This document shows, in pieces, positions 9,583 to 18,283 of a stretch of DNA of 24,328 nt. The notes below the pieces were generated by a model. The model saw only the letters and a list, made by a program, of their open reading frames with translations. It had not been told where the DNA came from and searched no databases. The stretch's first letter is position 1, and the number at the start of each line of letters is the position of its first letter. The translations under genes were made by a program, and so were the position numbers. The stretch covers positions 1-24,328 of IMG/VR virus record IMGVR_UViG_3300004448_000162; one strand, given 5' to 3'. The stretch comes from a virus.

Positions 9583-10623
9583 TTATTGGTATTGAGGTAA
9601 AGTTCTTTGGTCTATAGGCACGCCACCCACTCCAAAAACTCTAAATTCTACCGGTATAAAAAGAGAGTTATTAGGATCGTATTGTGGCACATACCTAGGG
9701 TCTCCTGGATCTATGCCATACGGTTCCGTATTGTTTGAGATAGTTGATTGTTGTTGCTTAAGGAGCAAATCAGATTGTTCTTGAGCTTTTTCTCTATCAG
9801 TTTTACTTGATACTTTTTTAATTGTCTCAGTACTTCCATCTGCTTTTGTTGTTGTTGTTGTTGTTTCTGCTGGAGGAGGATTCAATAATAATTGATTTTT
9901 ATAATCTTTTACAGACAACCCTGCTGAGTCAGCTAATTTCTTTGTATCACTGTATAATCCTGCACCTTGAATTCCTGCAGAAATAAGTCCTCCTACAGCA
10001 CCTATCATCGCTGCGTTATTCTCTGCTATTTGGTTTCCAGCAGCAGTAGCAGCTCCTTGAGCTCCAGCTAATCTTTGGTATTGCAGCTGTAAATCTTTTT
10101 TCTCATTCATAATACCTATTCGCTGCTCTTCAGACATAAACTTATCATCTAGCTTTAATTGGATGTCATCTGACCTAGCGGCTACTTTTGCCGATGCATC
10201 TGTCACTCCTTGTTGTACTCTTCCAGCACCTCCAATCGAAGCTCTTTGCCCTCCCTCTTGAAGAGACTCTGTTGTGGACTGAGCTGACCTTTGAACTTGT
10301 TCCATTTGAAGCTTAGTACCTGTGAGGGGAGCTTGTAAAGCCTCGTATCTATTAATGAACTTTCTTTTTTCAATATCTTGACCTAGTCTCACAGCTTCAG
10401 CAGTAGCATCATTAAAAGCACCCTGCGCTTTTTGTTTTTGAAAATAATTAGCTCCTAACTTAAACAAACTAATTGCAGCTGGAATAACAAATGGAGCAAT
10501 TGCTAGATAAGAATCTACAAAACCAAGAGAGAAAATGCAATCAAATAAGTATATATTTAATATAGCTAAAAAACAGTGATATAAAAAAACGAAATAAGTT
10601 TTAATTCTGGACATAAAATTCAC
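9583..10623 (-). CDS. Probable internal virion / ejection protein with hydrophobic N-terminus, 346 aa
   Basis: The N-terminus holds two hydrophobic segments (about residues 9-33 and 38-52, the second containing IAPFVIPAAIS). A helical Gln/Ala-rich body follows (about 60-200) with the segment SLQEGGQRASIGGAG. Next comes an Ala/Gly-rich hydrophobic patch (NNAAMIGAVGGLISAGIQGAG, about 205-225), a Thr6 tract (ACA repeats) and a Pro/Asp-rich tail. This architecture, a small membrane-active head followed by helices, suits a protein ejected with the DNA. The start is uncertain. The ATG at 10623 lies only 7 nt after a promoter-like TATCTTTG, which would leave almost no leader. The alternative is the ATG at 10614, or a non-ATG start nearer the second hydrophobic segment. 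Confidence 0.68.
   Translation of the reverse strand: MNFMSRIKTYFVFLYHCFLAILNIYLFDCIFSLGFVDSYLAIAPFVIPAAISLFKLGANYFQKQKAQGAFNDATAEAVRLGQDIEKRKFINRYEALQAPLTGTKLQMEQVQRSAQSTTESLQEGGQRASIGGAGRVQQGVTDASAKVAARSDDIQLKLDDKFMSEEQRIGIMNEKKDLQLQYQRLAGAQGAATAAGNQIAENNAAMIGAVGGLISAGIQGAGLYSDTKKLADSAGLSVKDYKNQLLLNPPPAETTTTTTKADGSTETIKKVSSKTDREKAQEQSDLLLKQQQSTISNNTEPYGIDPGDPRYVPQYDPNNSLFIPVEFRVFGVGGVPIDQRTLPQYQ
9846..9863. repeat. (TTG)6 microsatellite within coding sequence
   Basis: Six TTG triplets on the plus strand read as six ACA threonine codons on the minus strand, in a linker of the 346-residue protein. The tract can slip by whole codons without breaking the frame. Confidence 0.85.
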
Positions 10624-10630
10624 TTTACCA

Positions 10631-10638
10631 CAAAGATA
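10631..10638 (-). promoter_or_regulatory. Bacteroidota-type -7 promoter element (TATCTTTG), cargo operon
   Basis: On the minus strand the sequence reads GTATCTTTGTGGTAAAG and matches TAnnTTTG, the known -7 consensus for the primary sigma factor of Bacteroidota. It sits in the 20-bp gap before the 346-residue gene and could drive the two cargo genes and the giant gene. I see no -33 TTG/TTTG at the usual spacing. The expected transcription start would fall within a few bases of the annotated ATG. No terminator separates it from the tail genes upstream. Confidence 0.55.
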
Positions 10639-10643
10639 CTAAA

Positions 10644-11429
10644 TTAAGGATAACTCTTGAATATTTCACTACTGACCGCAAATAAATTAGTTTTAGTTTG
10701 ATCAGAGTTTGTTAAAGTAACCTCGTTATAATGACCTCTAAGGCCGTAAGATTCAGCTACACTACTCTTTACTGCAAAAACAAAATTAGTAGCTACAGGA
10801 GTGTTAGTAGGGTTAGTAACTTCAATAAATCCAGAGCCAAACACATCAGAATTAGATAATCCAGTTATTGCACCCATTTCTAACAAGTTTCCAGATCCGT
10901 CTTTAAAGTAAGCAATATCCCCTATATCCACTATAGGATTTAGTTGTTGTGTAGGTTGAAAAGTAAACGTAATAGTTAAAACGTTGCCAATTGATGCTAC
11001 AGTTGAGCTAGATCCTAAACCTTGAGTTGATATTTGAGAGAAATCTACATTTAATCCTGATTCCACCGTTCTTCTAACGTTAGCAAAAAACGATCCCTCT
11101 TTAGGAACAAAGTACTGAGATTCTATTTTTGCTGAATGTAGGTCACTTACCATGTCAGCTTTCCAACTTTTAGTACCCTCTAGTTCAATGGTTTTAAACA
11201 TCTTAGTTTCAATAGGTCCGTCATTAAATACAAATTTAACTACAGAAGAAGCAATAGAGTCAGTTGCGTAATATTGATTTCTAGTAGTGTTACTATGGTG
11301 CTTCCAGGGTTTTCCTTGATAAAACGTATAAAAATTACTATTCATACCCACCATCCATTCAGGAATAAAAGAGTGAAAAGAAGTCCATCCTTTTACTGAG
11401 GGTCCATATGTTAATGTTACTTCTGACAT
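10644..11429 (-). CDS. Tail-associated structural protein, GW-x-SF-x-SFIPE family, 261 aa
   Basis: The first 110 residues carry a motif series I recall from structural proteins of crAss-like and marine phages: KGWTSFHSFIPE, YTFYQGKPWKHH, then VFNDGP, LEGTKSW and the VPKEGSFFANV block. A beta-rich segment with IGDIAYF (about 165-180) and the YGLRGHYNEVTLTN motif (about 228-241) follow. No signal peptide or membrane segment is seen. It starts 9 bp after the nozzle gene and ends just before the cargo promoter, so it is probably the last gene of the tail operon. I infer a role in the nozzle tip or muzzle. In relatives, equivalent sequence may be fused to the nozzle protein, but I cannot check that here. 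Confidence 0.7.
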   Translation of the reverse strand: MSEVTLTYGPSVKGWTSFHSFIPEWMVGMNSNFYTFYQGKPWKHHSNTTRNQYYATDSIASSVVKFVFNDGPIETKMFKTIELEGTKSWKADMVSDLHSAKIESQYFVPKEGSFFANVRRTVESGLNVDFSQISTQGLGSSSTVASIGNVLTITFTFQPTQQLNPIVDIGDIAYFKDGSGNLLEMGAITGLSNSDVFGSGFIEVTNPTNTPVATNFVFAVKSSVAESYGLRGHYNEVTLTNSDQTKTNLFAVSSEIFKSYP

Positions 11430-11438
11430 ATTATTTAT

Positions 11439-14400
11439 TTAAGGACATGTATATATTTCTACTATTACACCTCTATCGTCTATTAATAAAGCTGTTCCGT
11501 TACCAGTTCCTACTATATCCCAAGGTGCTTTATACCAAACGTATCCTCCTCTAAAAACACTTGTTTCTCCAGTTCCGCCTTGTCCGAGGGTAGGCACAGT
11601 AACAATGTCATTTACTTTTGGATAAACAGTAGATCCACTATGGTAAAATAAGGTAGAGTTTAACTGTCCTGCCACTATTCCACATGCGTTACTAGAGCTT
11701 GTTTTAAATTGAGAACCATCCATTTCAAATGTTCTTTGACCCTCTTCAATTACACTAATTGTTATAGTCGAATTGACACTAGTTCCAAAACAATTTTCAG
11801 CATTAAACACCAATGTAAAAGTCCCTGTTTCCGTAGGTGTTCCACTAATAACCCCTTCTTCTTGATTAAAGAATAAACCAGAGGGTAAATATTGAGTTGA
11901 ACTAGTCCCCGAATTAATAAATGTAGTAGTACCAGATGTAGTTGAATAAGTAGTTCCAGTCACTTCAATAACTATAGTGTCATTTGGTTGAATAGAAGCA
12001 GACCTAGCTATGCTTTGACAATCTGACCAGCTTATAGTTGCACCATCTGCACCAGCTGTTACTTGAAGCTCATTGCAAGTTCCTACAACATTATAAAATA
12101 TAGGGTCGTTTGTTGTTTGAATATTTATAGAAGTAACCGTTCCTTGATTAATGTTTATTGTTGAAGGTAAAGTTATTACAGGAACTGCTGTTTCAACACA
12201 AGTTGCACATAAATCTGTTGAATCTACCGTTCCATCCCCCAAAACACTTAGATAATAATTTAATGGAGCAGCTGGTATTGAAGGGGAAGTGTTACTTCCA
12301 TATCTATGGTATGCATCATCTCCTATTCTAACTGTTCCGTTAGGATTTTCATATAAAATATCTCCTGCTTCAGGTAATGGATTCGAACCGTTATGATACT
12401 TAGTAGTACTTGGCAACGCCCCTGATCTACAAACGTAGTTAGCGTCAGTAGTTAATAGTGATGAAGCAGAGTTTTCATAAGTAAATTCAGTAAGAGTAGG
12501 ATTAGTAATATCCATTTTAGCTATTTTATTAATACCTTCTCCAGTTATATTTTCACCTTCTCCATAATGTATTATCTCAGCATCGTAAATAGCGGTTTCT
12601 GTTGTTTTTACAAATTCTAACGTTCCAGCAGTAGTTGTAGCTGTAGCACCTGAAGAAGCAACTATAGTTCCGTTTAACCTGATATTAAATATGTTTCCAG
12701 TAGCTCCTGTACCAGAAACCGGAGTATAAGCCAAGGATATCCGACCTTCTTTATCTCCAAAATCTAACCTAGTTGTAGAATTTCCTGCAGCAGTATTAGT
12801 TTGGATTGGAATTGCAAATTCAGATGTTGCTCCAGCCGTTATTTTTCCCCTGTAATCTATTAAAGTATAAAAGTGGTCAAAACCTGATCTTGAAAAATTA
12901 GATATAGTACCAGTCCAATTGTTTCCTGTTAATACAGGGGTTAGCTCAACAGTACTAGGGTTAGCTATTATTTCATCAACTTGACTTTGTAAGTATTCAG
13001 TATTGGTAAGCAAATAGTACATTTTAGTACCTAATGATGGATCAAAAGCATCTCTGTCAACTGCTCCTAATCTAGAAGCTGTTAAAGTCACGTTGTCTCC
13101 TGTGGATGGATTACGACCAAAACCTTCTATTCCAGTTGTACTTCCACTAATAAAGGCTTCGGAATCATCTAGCATCTGTTGATCAATTGAAGCAAACGCA
13201 CCAGATGTATTTGATGTAAAGTCATAAGTCAAGCTTCCTGTTTGTCTATTTGCATTTGAAGAAATAGCTACTCTACCCGATTTGTTTGTATTTCCTACCC
13301 CTATTACCCCTGTAGTCAACTTACCTTGTCCAGATTGAGTAAAGTCTATATTAGTTGTTGATGATCCACATCCAGCAATTTGTAACTGAAAAAATCTATT
13401 TGATGTACTTGGATTAGCTTGAAAAACCAAAGTAACTATTTCACTTCTAGAATTACCGTAAGACGGACTTGAACCATTAAAAGTTATCCAATTCACTCCG
13501 CTCCCAGTGTCTATTGCTGTTATGGTCCAAGCTTTACTAGATGTTATTTCTAATGTTTCTGTAGACCCGTTTTTACCTATTTGAGGAACAAAATTAGCAG
13601 AAAAAGAAAAGTTGCATGGTGGCGCTGGAGTAGTGTTAGAAGATAAGACATACTGTTCTTTATGTGGGTCCATAGCCCCTAGTTTTTGTGTATTTAAGTT
13701 GCTTCTAAATAAATCCTTAAAATAGTTATTCATTCCTAAATTAGATATCTCGAAAATGCCATTTAAACCTAACTGTAATACAGCTCCTCTTTTAGAGTCT
13801 GTAAAATACATGTTGTTACCCCAACTAGCAAAACTTTCTGGATTTTCACTAATTCCATATTCACCAGTGTAAGTTATTTGAGTACCTAGTACTTGTGGTA
13901 TAGAGGCCACACTCCCCCCACCTATAGAATCAGATAGTAAGTTTTTTCCAAATAATACTCTAGACACTTTATCTTCCTGAAATAAAACTAAATCCGTATC
14001 ACGAGAATATAATTTCTGAATGGGTCCGTATTCTTTATTTACATCTTTAAAGTTTGCCAGTGATAGATTAAACTCATTAAGATTATTAACGTTAGTATAT
14101 TCTGTAAACACACCACTATATGTTAAACTGGCTGTTAAATGTTCTTCCCTGTAATTTTCTATATTTGTGCTTACTCTTGGGCTATATCTTAAAAATGCAG
14201 AATTAAACTGCCCTTTTATTCTAGTTGCTTCCACTCCATTTCCAAAAGAGAAACAGTTAAAAGCAGAATTTTGTGATTGAGTAGTTGTGAAGTCCCCAAT
14301 ATTATATGAGTTTTGATTTAAACTTACTATTGCAGGGTTTCCATTATATTGACTCTGTTGGTTTGCTATATGAGCATTGTTCACTTTATCAATGTTAAAC

Positions 14401-17363
14401 GTATAAGGCATTTCATAAAAAATTCCAGTATCTACTTCAGTAGGTTTGGTTTCAAAAATAGGTGATCCCTTTTCATTTTGTACGATATTAAATTCACAAC
14501 TTAGCTCCATCACTTTATAACTGTCATCTCCCACCGCACTACTACTACCAGAAGCCGTCTGTCCCTTTACTTGACTAGATCTAATAAAAGCTGCAACAGG
14601 ATAATCAAAAGCAATTAGCTGCGCCCAACTTTGCCAATTACCACTACTGTTTAGATAAGGAGCTCCATTTGGACCGCTTGACAAAGCTTGTAAAAAAGTA
14701 TCGTTCAAGTCATCGCTTTGACCAGTTTGATCAGTTCTTTGTAATCCACTTGTGTTTAAAGACCCTGAATCTTGTGAAACTCTTCTAAAAAATATTCTTT
14801 TTCCTCTGTGATTATCATTGGTATCTTGACAATTTACGTGCCTAAAACTTTGCCATATATCTTCTTGATAAAACCACTCTTCTATATTTAGGTAATTATT
14901 ATTTGAAAAAAATCTATTCATGCTAGTCTTTGTAGACGTTAGAGTTCCACCAGCATATAAATTTTCTGTAATATTCATTTCAATTAAAGCTCCTGTTGCT
15001 ATTCTTTTGTCTAAAGCTGGGTAGTCTCTTGTACCATTAGCTCTAAGAGGGATTTGAGTTGGAGCATTTGACAAAACTTGTTGTGCGTATCCTTCGTGAC
15101 CTCCACCACCAGTAATAACGGATATAGCATCCCCTGCTGCAGGATCTCCTTGAGAATATATAGACCCAAACTGACCTGTGTTCGAATTATTATAAGACCC
15201 TGTGGGGCTGGTCTTAACTCCAAAATTTGTTAATCCAAACCTAGAATGAACATTTATTATGAAGTAATCTTTTAAAGCATATCCAGGTCCTTTACTAAAT
15301 CTTAAATATATTAATAAATCATACGCAGGATTCGGAGCAGGAACACCCACTGAAGTTGGAGGGTTGTTTATTAAATAAGGTGAATTATAGTAAAGTGAGA
15401 GATCAATATTTTCATACCACAACTCATAAATGCCATCATTAAAGTTTTCTACCTTAAAAGTTTCATTTTCAGTAATAGTTATCTTTATTCTAGCATCTCT
15501 ATTAGCAGGTGTGTCAAATGGAGTTATTTTACCTGAAGGAGTTGGTGCCATCAGAGTTATTCGGTTATTAGTAGTGGATGAACCGTAAAAAACAGGGATG
15601 TCTATTTGTCCAATTGCATTTCTTTCTCCATTAAATGTACTTCCTGCTCTAGAAAATGTTCCCTGATCTATTATATATTGTCTACGTAAACTATGTTTTC
15701 CATTAAGTTTTGCTCCAGCTAATCCCGTACCTACATATTTAGCATCAAATACATCTGAAATTATATCTCCACCTGTGTCCGATATCATAAAATACAATCC
15801 GCCAAACTCTTCATTTCCTAAAAAATCATCTGGCTTTACTTCTACTTCTATTACTTTGTATTGCTGATTTGAATTAGTAGCTATTCCATTTACCTGTTTC
15901 ATGTATATAAAAGAGCCTACATCAACTTTATTTACCTCAGATCTATCAATCATAAAATAATAATCCGATCCATCTCTGTAAAATATTGTAGGAAAAATAG
16001 TAGAATAATTATCAGTAACAGATTGTTTTAAATATATCCTGTATTTACTTGCAAACTCCGGTGGTCTATTGTATATATAAACTCTTAAATCGTTAATTGT
16101 AGTTGAATTATCAGGAGATATATAGGCTGTATTAGATTGCCCTGGTTGTGGTCCATTAGGATTAGAAACATTAGGAGTTAGAACCGTAGACATTCTCCCA
16201 TAATCATCTAAGTAAACTATACCAACTTCATAATTTCGGTCACTTTTAAAACTAGGTGTCCCCGGTCCAAAACGGCTCCCTTGTCTAGATCCTACAATTA
16301 AGTTAAAGTCAATTGCTATATTATCACCTAAAGAGTCATGTATATTGTATCCTTGAGTGTAATTACCATAAACAAGTCTGCTTCCAATTATTTCTTGTGA
16401 CTGTGCTTTTCTTGGAACATTGTCAAACAGTCTAGTTACTTCGTCAGCACTAAGTATAGAATATATTTTGTTATTATTAAATGTTACATCTGAATTGCTA
16501 TTACTAAGCCAATTATTTAATTTTTTATCAAAGGTCTCAATCACATAAACTGACCCAGTAAACTCATCAAAAAACAAAAGCTGTACATCTGTTACTTGAG
16601 AATCTCCCGTATCTATATTTACTTTAACCTGATTAAATCCATTTTGCATAGAAGTAAATACATCTTCCGAATAATTAACCGAAAATTCAGTTGGTGCAAA
16701 TGCTGTTGCTGAGAAAGGTGATAAAGAACTATACTCATTGTTTTCGTATCTCCATCTATAAGCAAATCTTATATACTTTTCACTAATATTGTTTAATTCA
16801 TTTGTTAATTTTGCTGGAACCAATGACCCTGTTGTGTTTTCAAGAGTTAATGAAGGGGGATTTAAAGGTGGTTTAAGAATAACAGATATGTCATCTTCGG
16901 TAAATGCGTTAGCAGCATAATACTTAAGTATATTTACTCTTCTAGGTGGGTTTAGATTGTCTGTCCAAAAAAGTAAGTCTCCAATAATATTTACTCCAGT
17001 TATTACGTATTCAGAATCAAACTTTAGAACTCTTCCAGCAGTATCTTTAAGGATTATTGCAGTAGAATTAGCCGACTCGTTGTATCTTAATATATAATCA
17101 AAGTTAGTATCCTTAACAAACCAATAGAATTCTTCAGCAGCTGGATTTTCAATAGCTCCTATAGTTTTAGCAGCAGAACTTAAATAACTTAAATCACCAC
17201 CAACCTGGGTATTACCAAGCATATTTTGAACAGACCCCACACTTGAGTTCTCAGATGTTGATACACCTATGTTTTGTCCGTCTCTATATACTCCAGGGGG
17301 TATAAGGCGCTCATCGAGGTCCTTATTCATTATCCCCTTGGTGAATGTTCTTGTTAATTTCAT
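11439..17363 (-). CDS. Giant tail nozzle / stabilisation (muzzle-like) protein with BACON and Ig-like domains, 1974 aa
   Basis: The start is supported by a conserved N-terminal motif, KGIMNKDLDERLIPPG (residues 9-24), followed by YRDGQNIGVSTSE. It overlaps the preceding ring gene by 4 bp (ATGA). Residues 1 to about 1245 are beta-rich and include LYSRDTDLVLFQEDKVSRVL and YGISENPESFASWGN, characteristic of phage stabilisation or nozzle proteins that close the tail. The C-terminal third is modular. A BACON domain (about 1250-1347) has W1279, W1292, R1323 and FTQSG at 1341-1345. A first Cys-bounded module spans 1645-1722. A putative Ig (He_PIG-like) domain with GVISGTP spans 1826-1871. A second Cys-bounded module spans 1894-1973. 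Such domains bind glycans or host surfaces in other proteins, so this chain probably both plugs the tail and contacts the cell. At 1974 residues it is much longer than a bare stabilisation protein would need to be. Confidence 0.82.
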   Translation of the reverse strand: MKLTRTFTKGIMNKDLDERLIPPGVYRDGQNIGVSTSENSSVGSVQNMLGNTQVGGDLSYLSSAAKTIGAIENPAAEEFYWFVKDTNFDYILRYNESANSTAIILKDTAGRVLKFDSEYVITGVNIIGDLLFWTDNLNPPRRVNILKYYAANAFTEDDISVILKPPLNPPSLTLENTTGSLVPAKLTNELNNISEKYIRFAYRWRYENNEYSSLSPFSATAFAPTEFSVNYSEDVFTSMQNGFNQVKVNIDTGDSQVTDVQLLFFDEFTGSVYVIETFDKKLNNWLSNSNSDVTFNNNKIYSILSADEVTRLFDNVPRKAQSQEIIGSRLVYGNYTQGYNIHDSLGDNIAIDFNLIVGSRQGSRFGPGTPSFKSDRNYEVGIVYLDDYGRMSTVLTPNVSNPNGPQPGQSNTAYISPDNSTTINDLRVYIYNRPPEFASKYRIYLKQSVTDNYSTIFPTIFYRDGSDYYFMIDRSEVNKVDVGSFIYMKQVNGIATNSNQQYKVIEVEVKPDDFLGNEEFGGLYFMISDTGGDIISDVFDAKYVGTGLAGAKLNGKHSLRRQYIIDQGTFSRAGSTFNGERNAIGQIDIPVFYGSSTTNNRITLMAPTPSGKITPFDTPANRDARIKITITENETFKVENFNDGIYELWYENIDLSLYYNSPYLINNPPTSVGVPAPNPAYDLLIYLRFSKGPGYALKDYFIINVHSRFGLTNFGVKTSPTGSYNNSNTGQFGSIYSQGDPAAGDAISVITGGGGHEGYAQQVLSNAPTQIPLRANGTRDYPALDKRIATGALIEMNITENLYAGGTLTSTKTSMNRFFSNNNYLNIEEWFYQEDIWQSFRHVNCQDTNDNHRGKRIFFRRVSQDSGSLNTSGLQRTDQTGQSDDLNDTFLQALSSGPNGAPYLNSSGNWQSWAQLIAFDYPVAAFIRSSQVKGQTASGSSSAVGDDSYKVMELSCEFNIVQNEKGSPIFETKPTEVDTGIFYEMPYTFNIDKVNNAHIANQQSQYNGNPAIVSLNQNSYNIGDFTTTQSQNSAFNCFSFGNGVEATRIKGQFNSAFLRYSPRVSTNIENYREEHLTASLTYSGVFTEYTNVNNLNEFNLSLANFKDVNKEYGPIQKLYSRDTDLVLFQEDKVSRVLFGKNLLSDSIGGGSVASIPQVLGTQITYTGEYGISENPESFASWGNNMYFTDSKRGAVLQLGLNGIFEISNLGMNNYFKDLFRSNLNTQKLGAMDPHKEQYVLSSNTTPAPPCNFSFSANFVPQIGKNGSTETLEITSSKAWTITAIDTGSGVNWITFNGSSPSYGNSRSEIVTLVFQANPSTSNRFFQLQIAGCGSSTTNIDFTQSGQGKLTTGVIGVGNTNKSGRVAISSNANRQTGSLTYDFTSNTSGAFASIDQQMLDDSEAFISGSTTGIEGFGRNPSTGDNVTLTASRLGAVDRDAFDPSLGTKMYYLLTNTEYLQSQVDEIIANPSTVELTPVLTGNNWTGTISNFSRSGFDHFYTLIDYRGKITAGATSEFAIPIQTNTAAGNSTTRLDFGDKEGRISLAYTPVSGTGATGNIFNIRLNGTIVASSGATATTTAGTLEFVKTTETAIYDAEIIHYGEGENITGEGINKIAKMDITNPTLTEFTYENSASSLLTTDANYVCRSGALPSTTKYHNGSNPLPEAGDILYENPNGTVRIGDDAYHRYGSNTSPSIPAAPLNYYLSVLGDGTVDSTDLCATCVETAVPVITLPSTININQGTVTSINIQTTNDPIFYNVVGTCNELQVTAGADGATISWSDCQSIARSASIQPNDTIVIEVTGTTYSTTSGTTTFINSGTSSTQYLPSGLFFNQEEGVISGTPTETGTFTLVFNAENCFGTSVNSTITISVIEEGQRTFEMDGSQFKTSSSNACGIVAGQLNSTLFYHSGSTVYPKVNDIVTVPTLGQGGTGETSVFRGGYVWYKAPWDIVGTGNGTALLIDDRGVIVEIYTCP

Positions 17364-18283
17364 TTAATCCATTTAGCTCTTCCTCTTAAAGGCATTAAAA
17401 GTCTTCCAGGTTGCAAGTTGCTTAATCTAATTTTGGCGTTTCTAAGTTTAGCAGTTTTTTCTTTTCTAGCTCTAGTTATAATGTACTCTTGAACGTTTAT
17501 TTTGTTTTCTAAAATCGCCCATCTAATATAAGTATATAAGTAGTCTTCTGCTAGTTTATTTATAACTATTTGATTATCGTCTCCATTTTCCATACCGTCT
17601 GATATGTATTCTAAGACCACTAACTTATTACCCATTTCTGAACTAAAGTTAATTACACCACCAGCTTTATCTATTCTGAAATTAGGATTTTGATTAGCTA
17701 GTGACGTATTCATTCCGTAATGACCTCCTACTGAAAAACCAAAATACCATTCCCCATCACAACAATAACCTTCTTTATTATGATATGGGTGTCCTGTATT
17801 TAAATATAGTGTAGGTCTAGTGCCTTTTATTCTTTGTAAATCTATAGTGGAGTTTTCAGGTCTTAGTGCATTTCCATTTATGTCAAATAGTATTTCGGTA
17901 TCTTGATCCTGTAGATAAGCTGAAGAAAAATTAGTTTGAAAGTTTTCTATTAAAGGAAATAAAACTCCATTTTCATAAAGAGATATTCTCACATAGTTTA
18001 CATAGTCAGAAGGTAATATATATTTTAAGTCATCACTTACTTGTAACTCTAATATTTTTATATTCTTTAACGCATCGTAGTTAATCTCTTGTATACCTCT
18101 TTTGGCATGAAATAATATATTATACCTAGTAGTGTTGCTTACTAATTTATCATCTCCTGAATACATTAGCTCAAAGTTATTTACTATGTCGGCTAGTGAT
18201 ACATACTGGTAATCTCCCCAGTTTATATTCTTAGGAACAACATCATCATTAGTGTAATATTTTCTATCAGTTATATAGGCCAT
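17360..18283 (-). CDS. Head-tail connector / tail ring protein, 307 aa (tail tubular-like)
   Basis: Residues about 15-75 contain WGDYQYVSLADIVNNF and HAKRGIQEINYDALKNI. The middle contains LPSDYVNYVRISLYENG, and a Gly-rich insertion with an HPYHNK...CC...GGHYG cluster lies near 165-190. The C-terminus has VLEYISDGM, LAEDYLYTYIRWAIL, NAKIRLSNLQPGRLLMPLRG and a terminal WIK. I recall this set from the connector/tail-tube position of crAss-like and other podovirus genomes, where the protein forms a ring between portal and nozzle. Its ATG overlaps the stop of the preceding gene by 1 bp (TAATG), and its own TGA overlaps the nozzle start. This suggests translational coupling of three interacting proteins. 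TGA is the only non-TAA stop seen in the window. The exact ring assignment is not determinable by eye. Confidence 0.78.
   Translation of the reverse strand: MAYITDRKYYTNDDVVPKNINWGDYQYVSLADIVNNFELMYSGDDKLVSNTTRYNILFHAKRGIQEINYDALKNIKILELQVSDDLKYILPSDYVNYVRISLYENGVLFPLIENFQTNFSSAYLQDQDTEILFDINGNALRPENSTIDLQRIKGTRPTLYLNTGHPYHNKEGYCCDGEWYFGFSVGGHYGMNTSLANQNPNFRIDKAGGVINFSSEMGNKLVVLEYISDGMENGDDNQIVINKLAEDYLYTYIRWAILENKINVQEYIITRARKEKTAKLRNAKIRLSNLQPGRLLMPLRGRAKWIK

Noticed and set aside
15011-15223. 70-codon minus-strand frame inside the nozzle gene
   Set aside because: Lies in another frame within a conserved coding region; no start context or recognisable motif.
17757-17850. Metal-binding His/Cys cluster (HPYHNK with CC and GGHYG) in the 307-aa ring protein
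   Set aside because: Residues are suggestive but fall in a variable Gly-rich loop, with no regular zinc-site spacing; not enough to claim a site.
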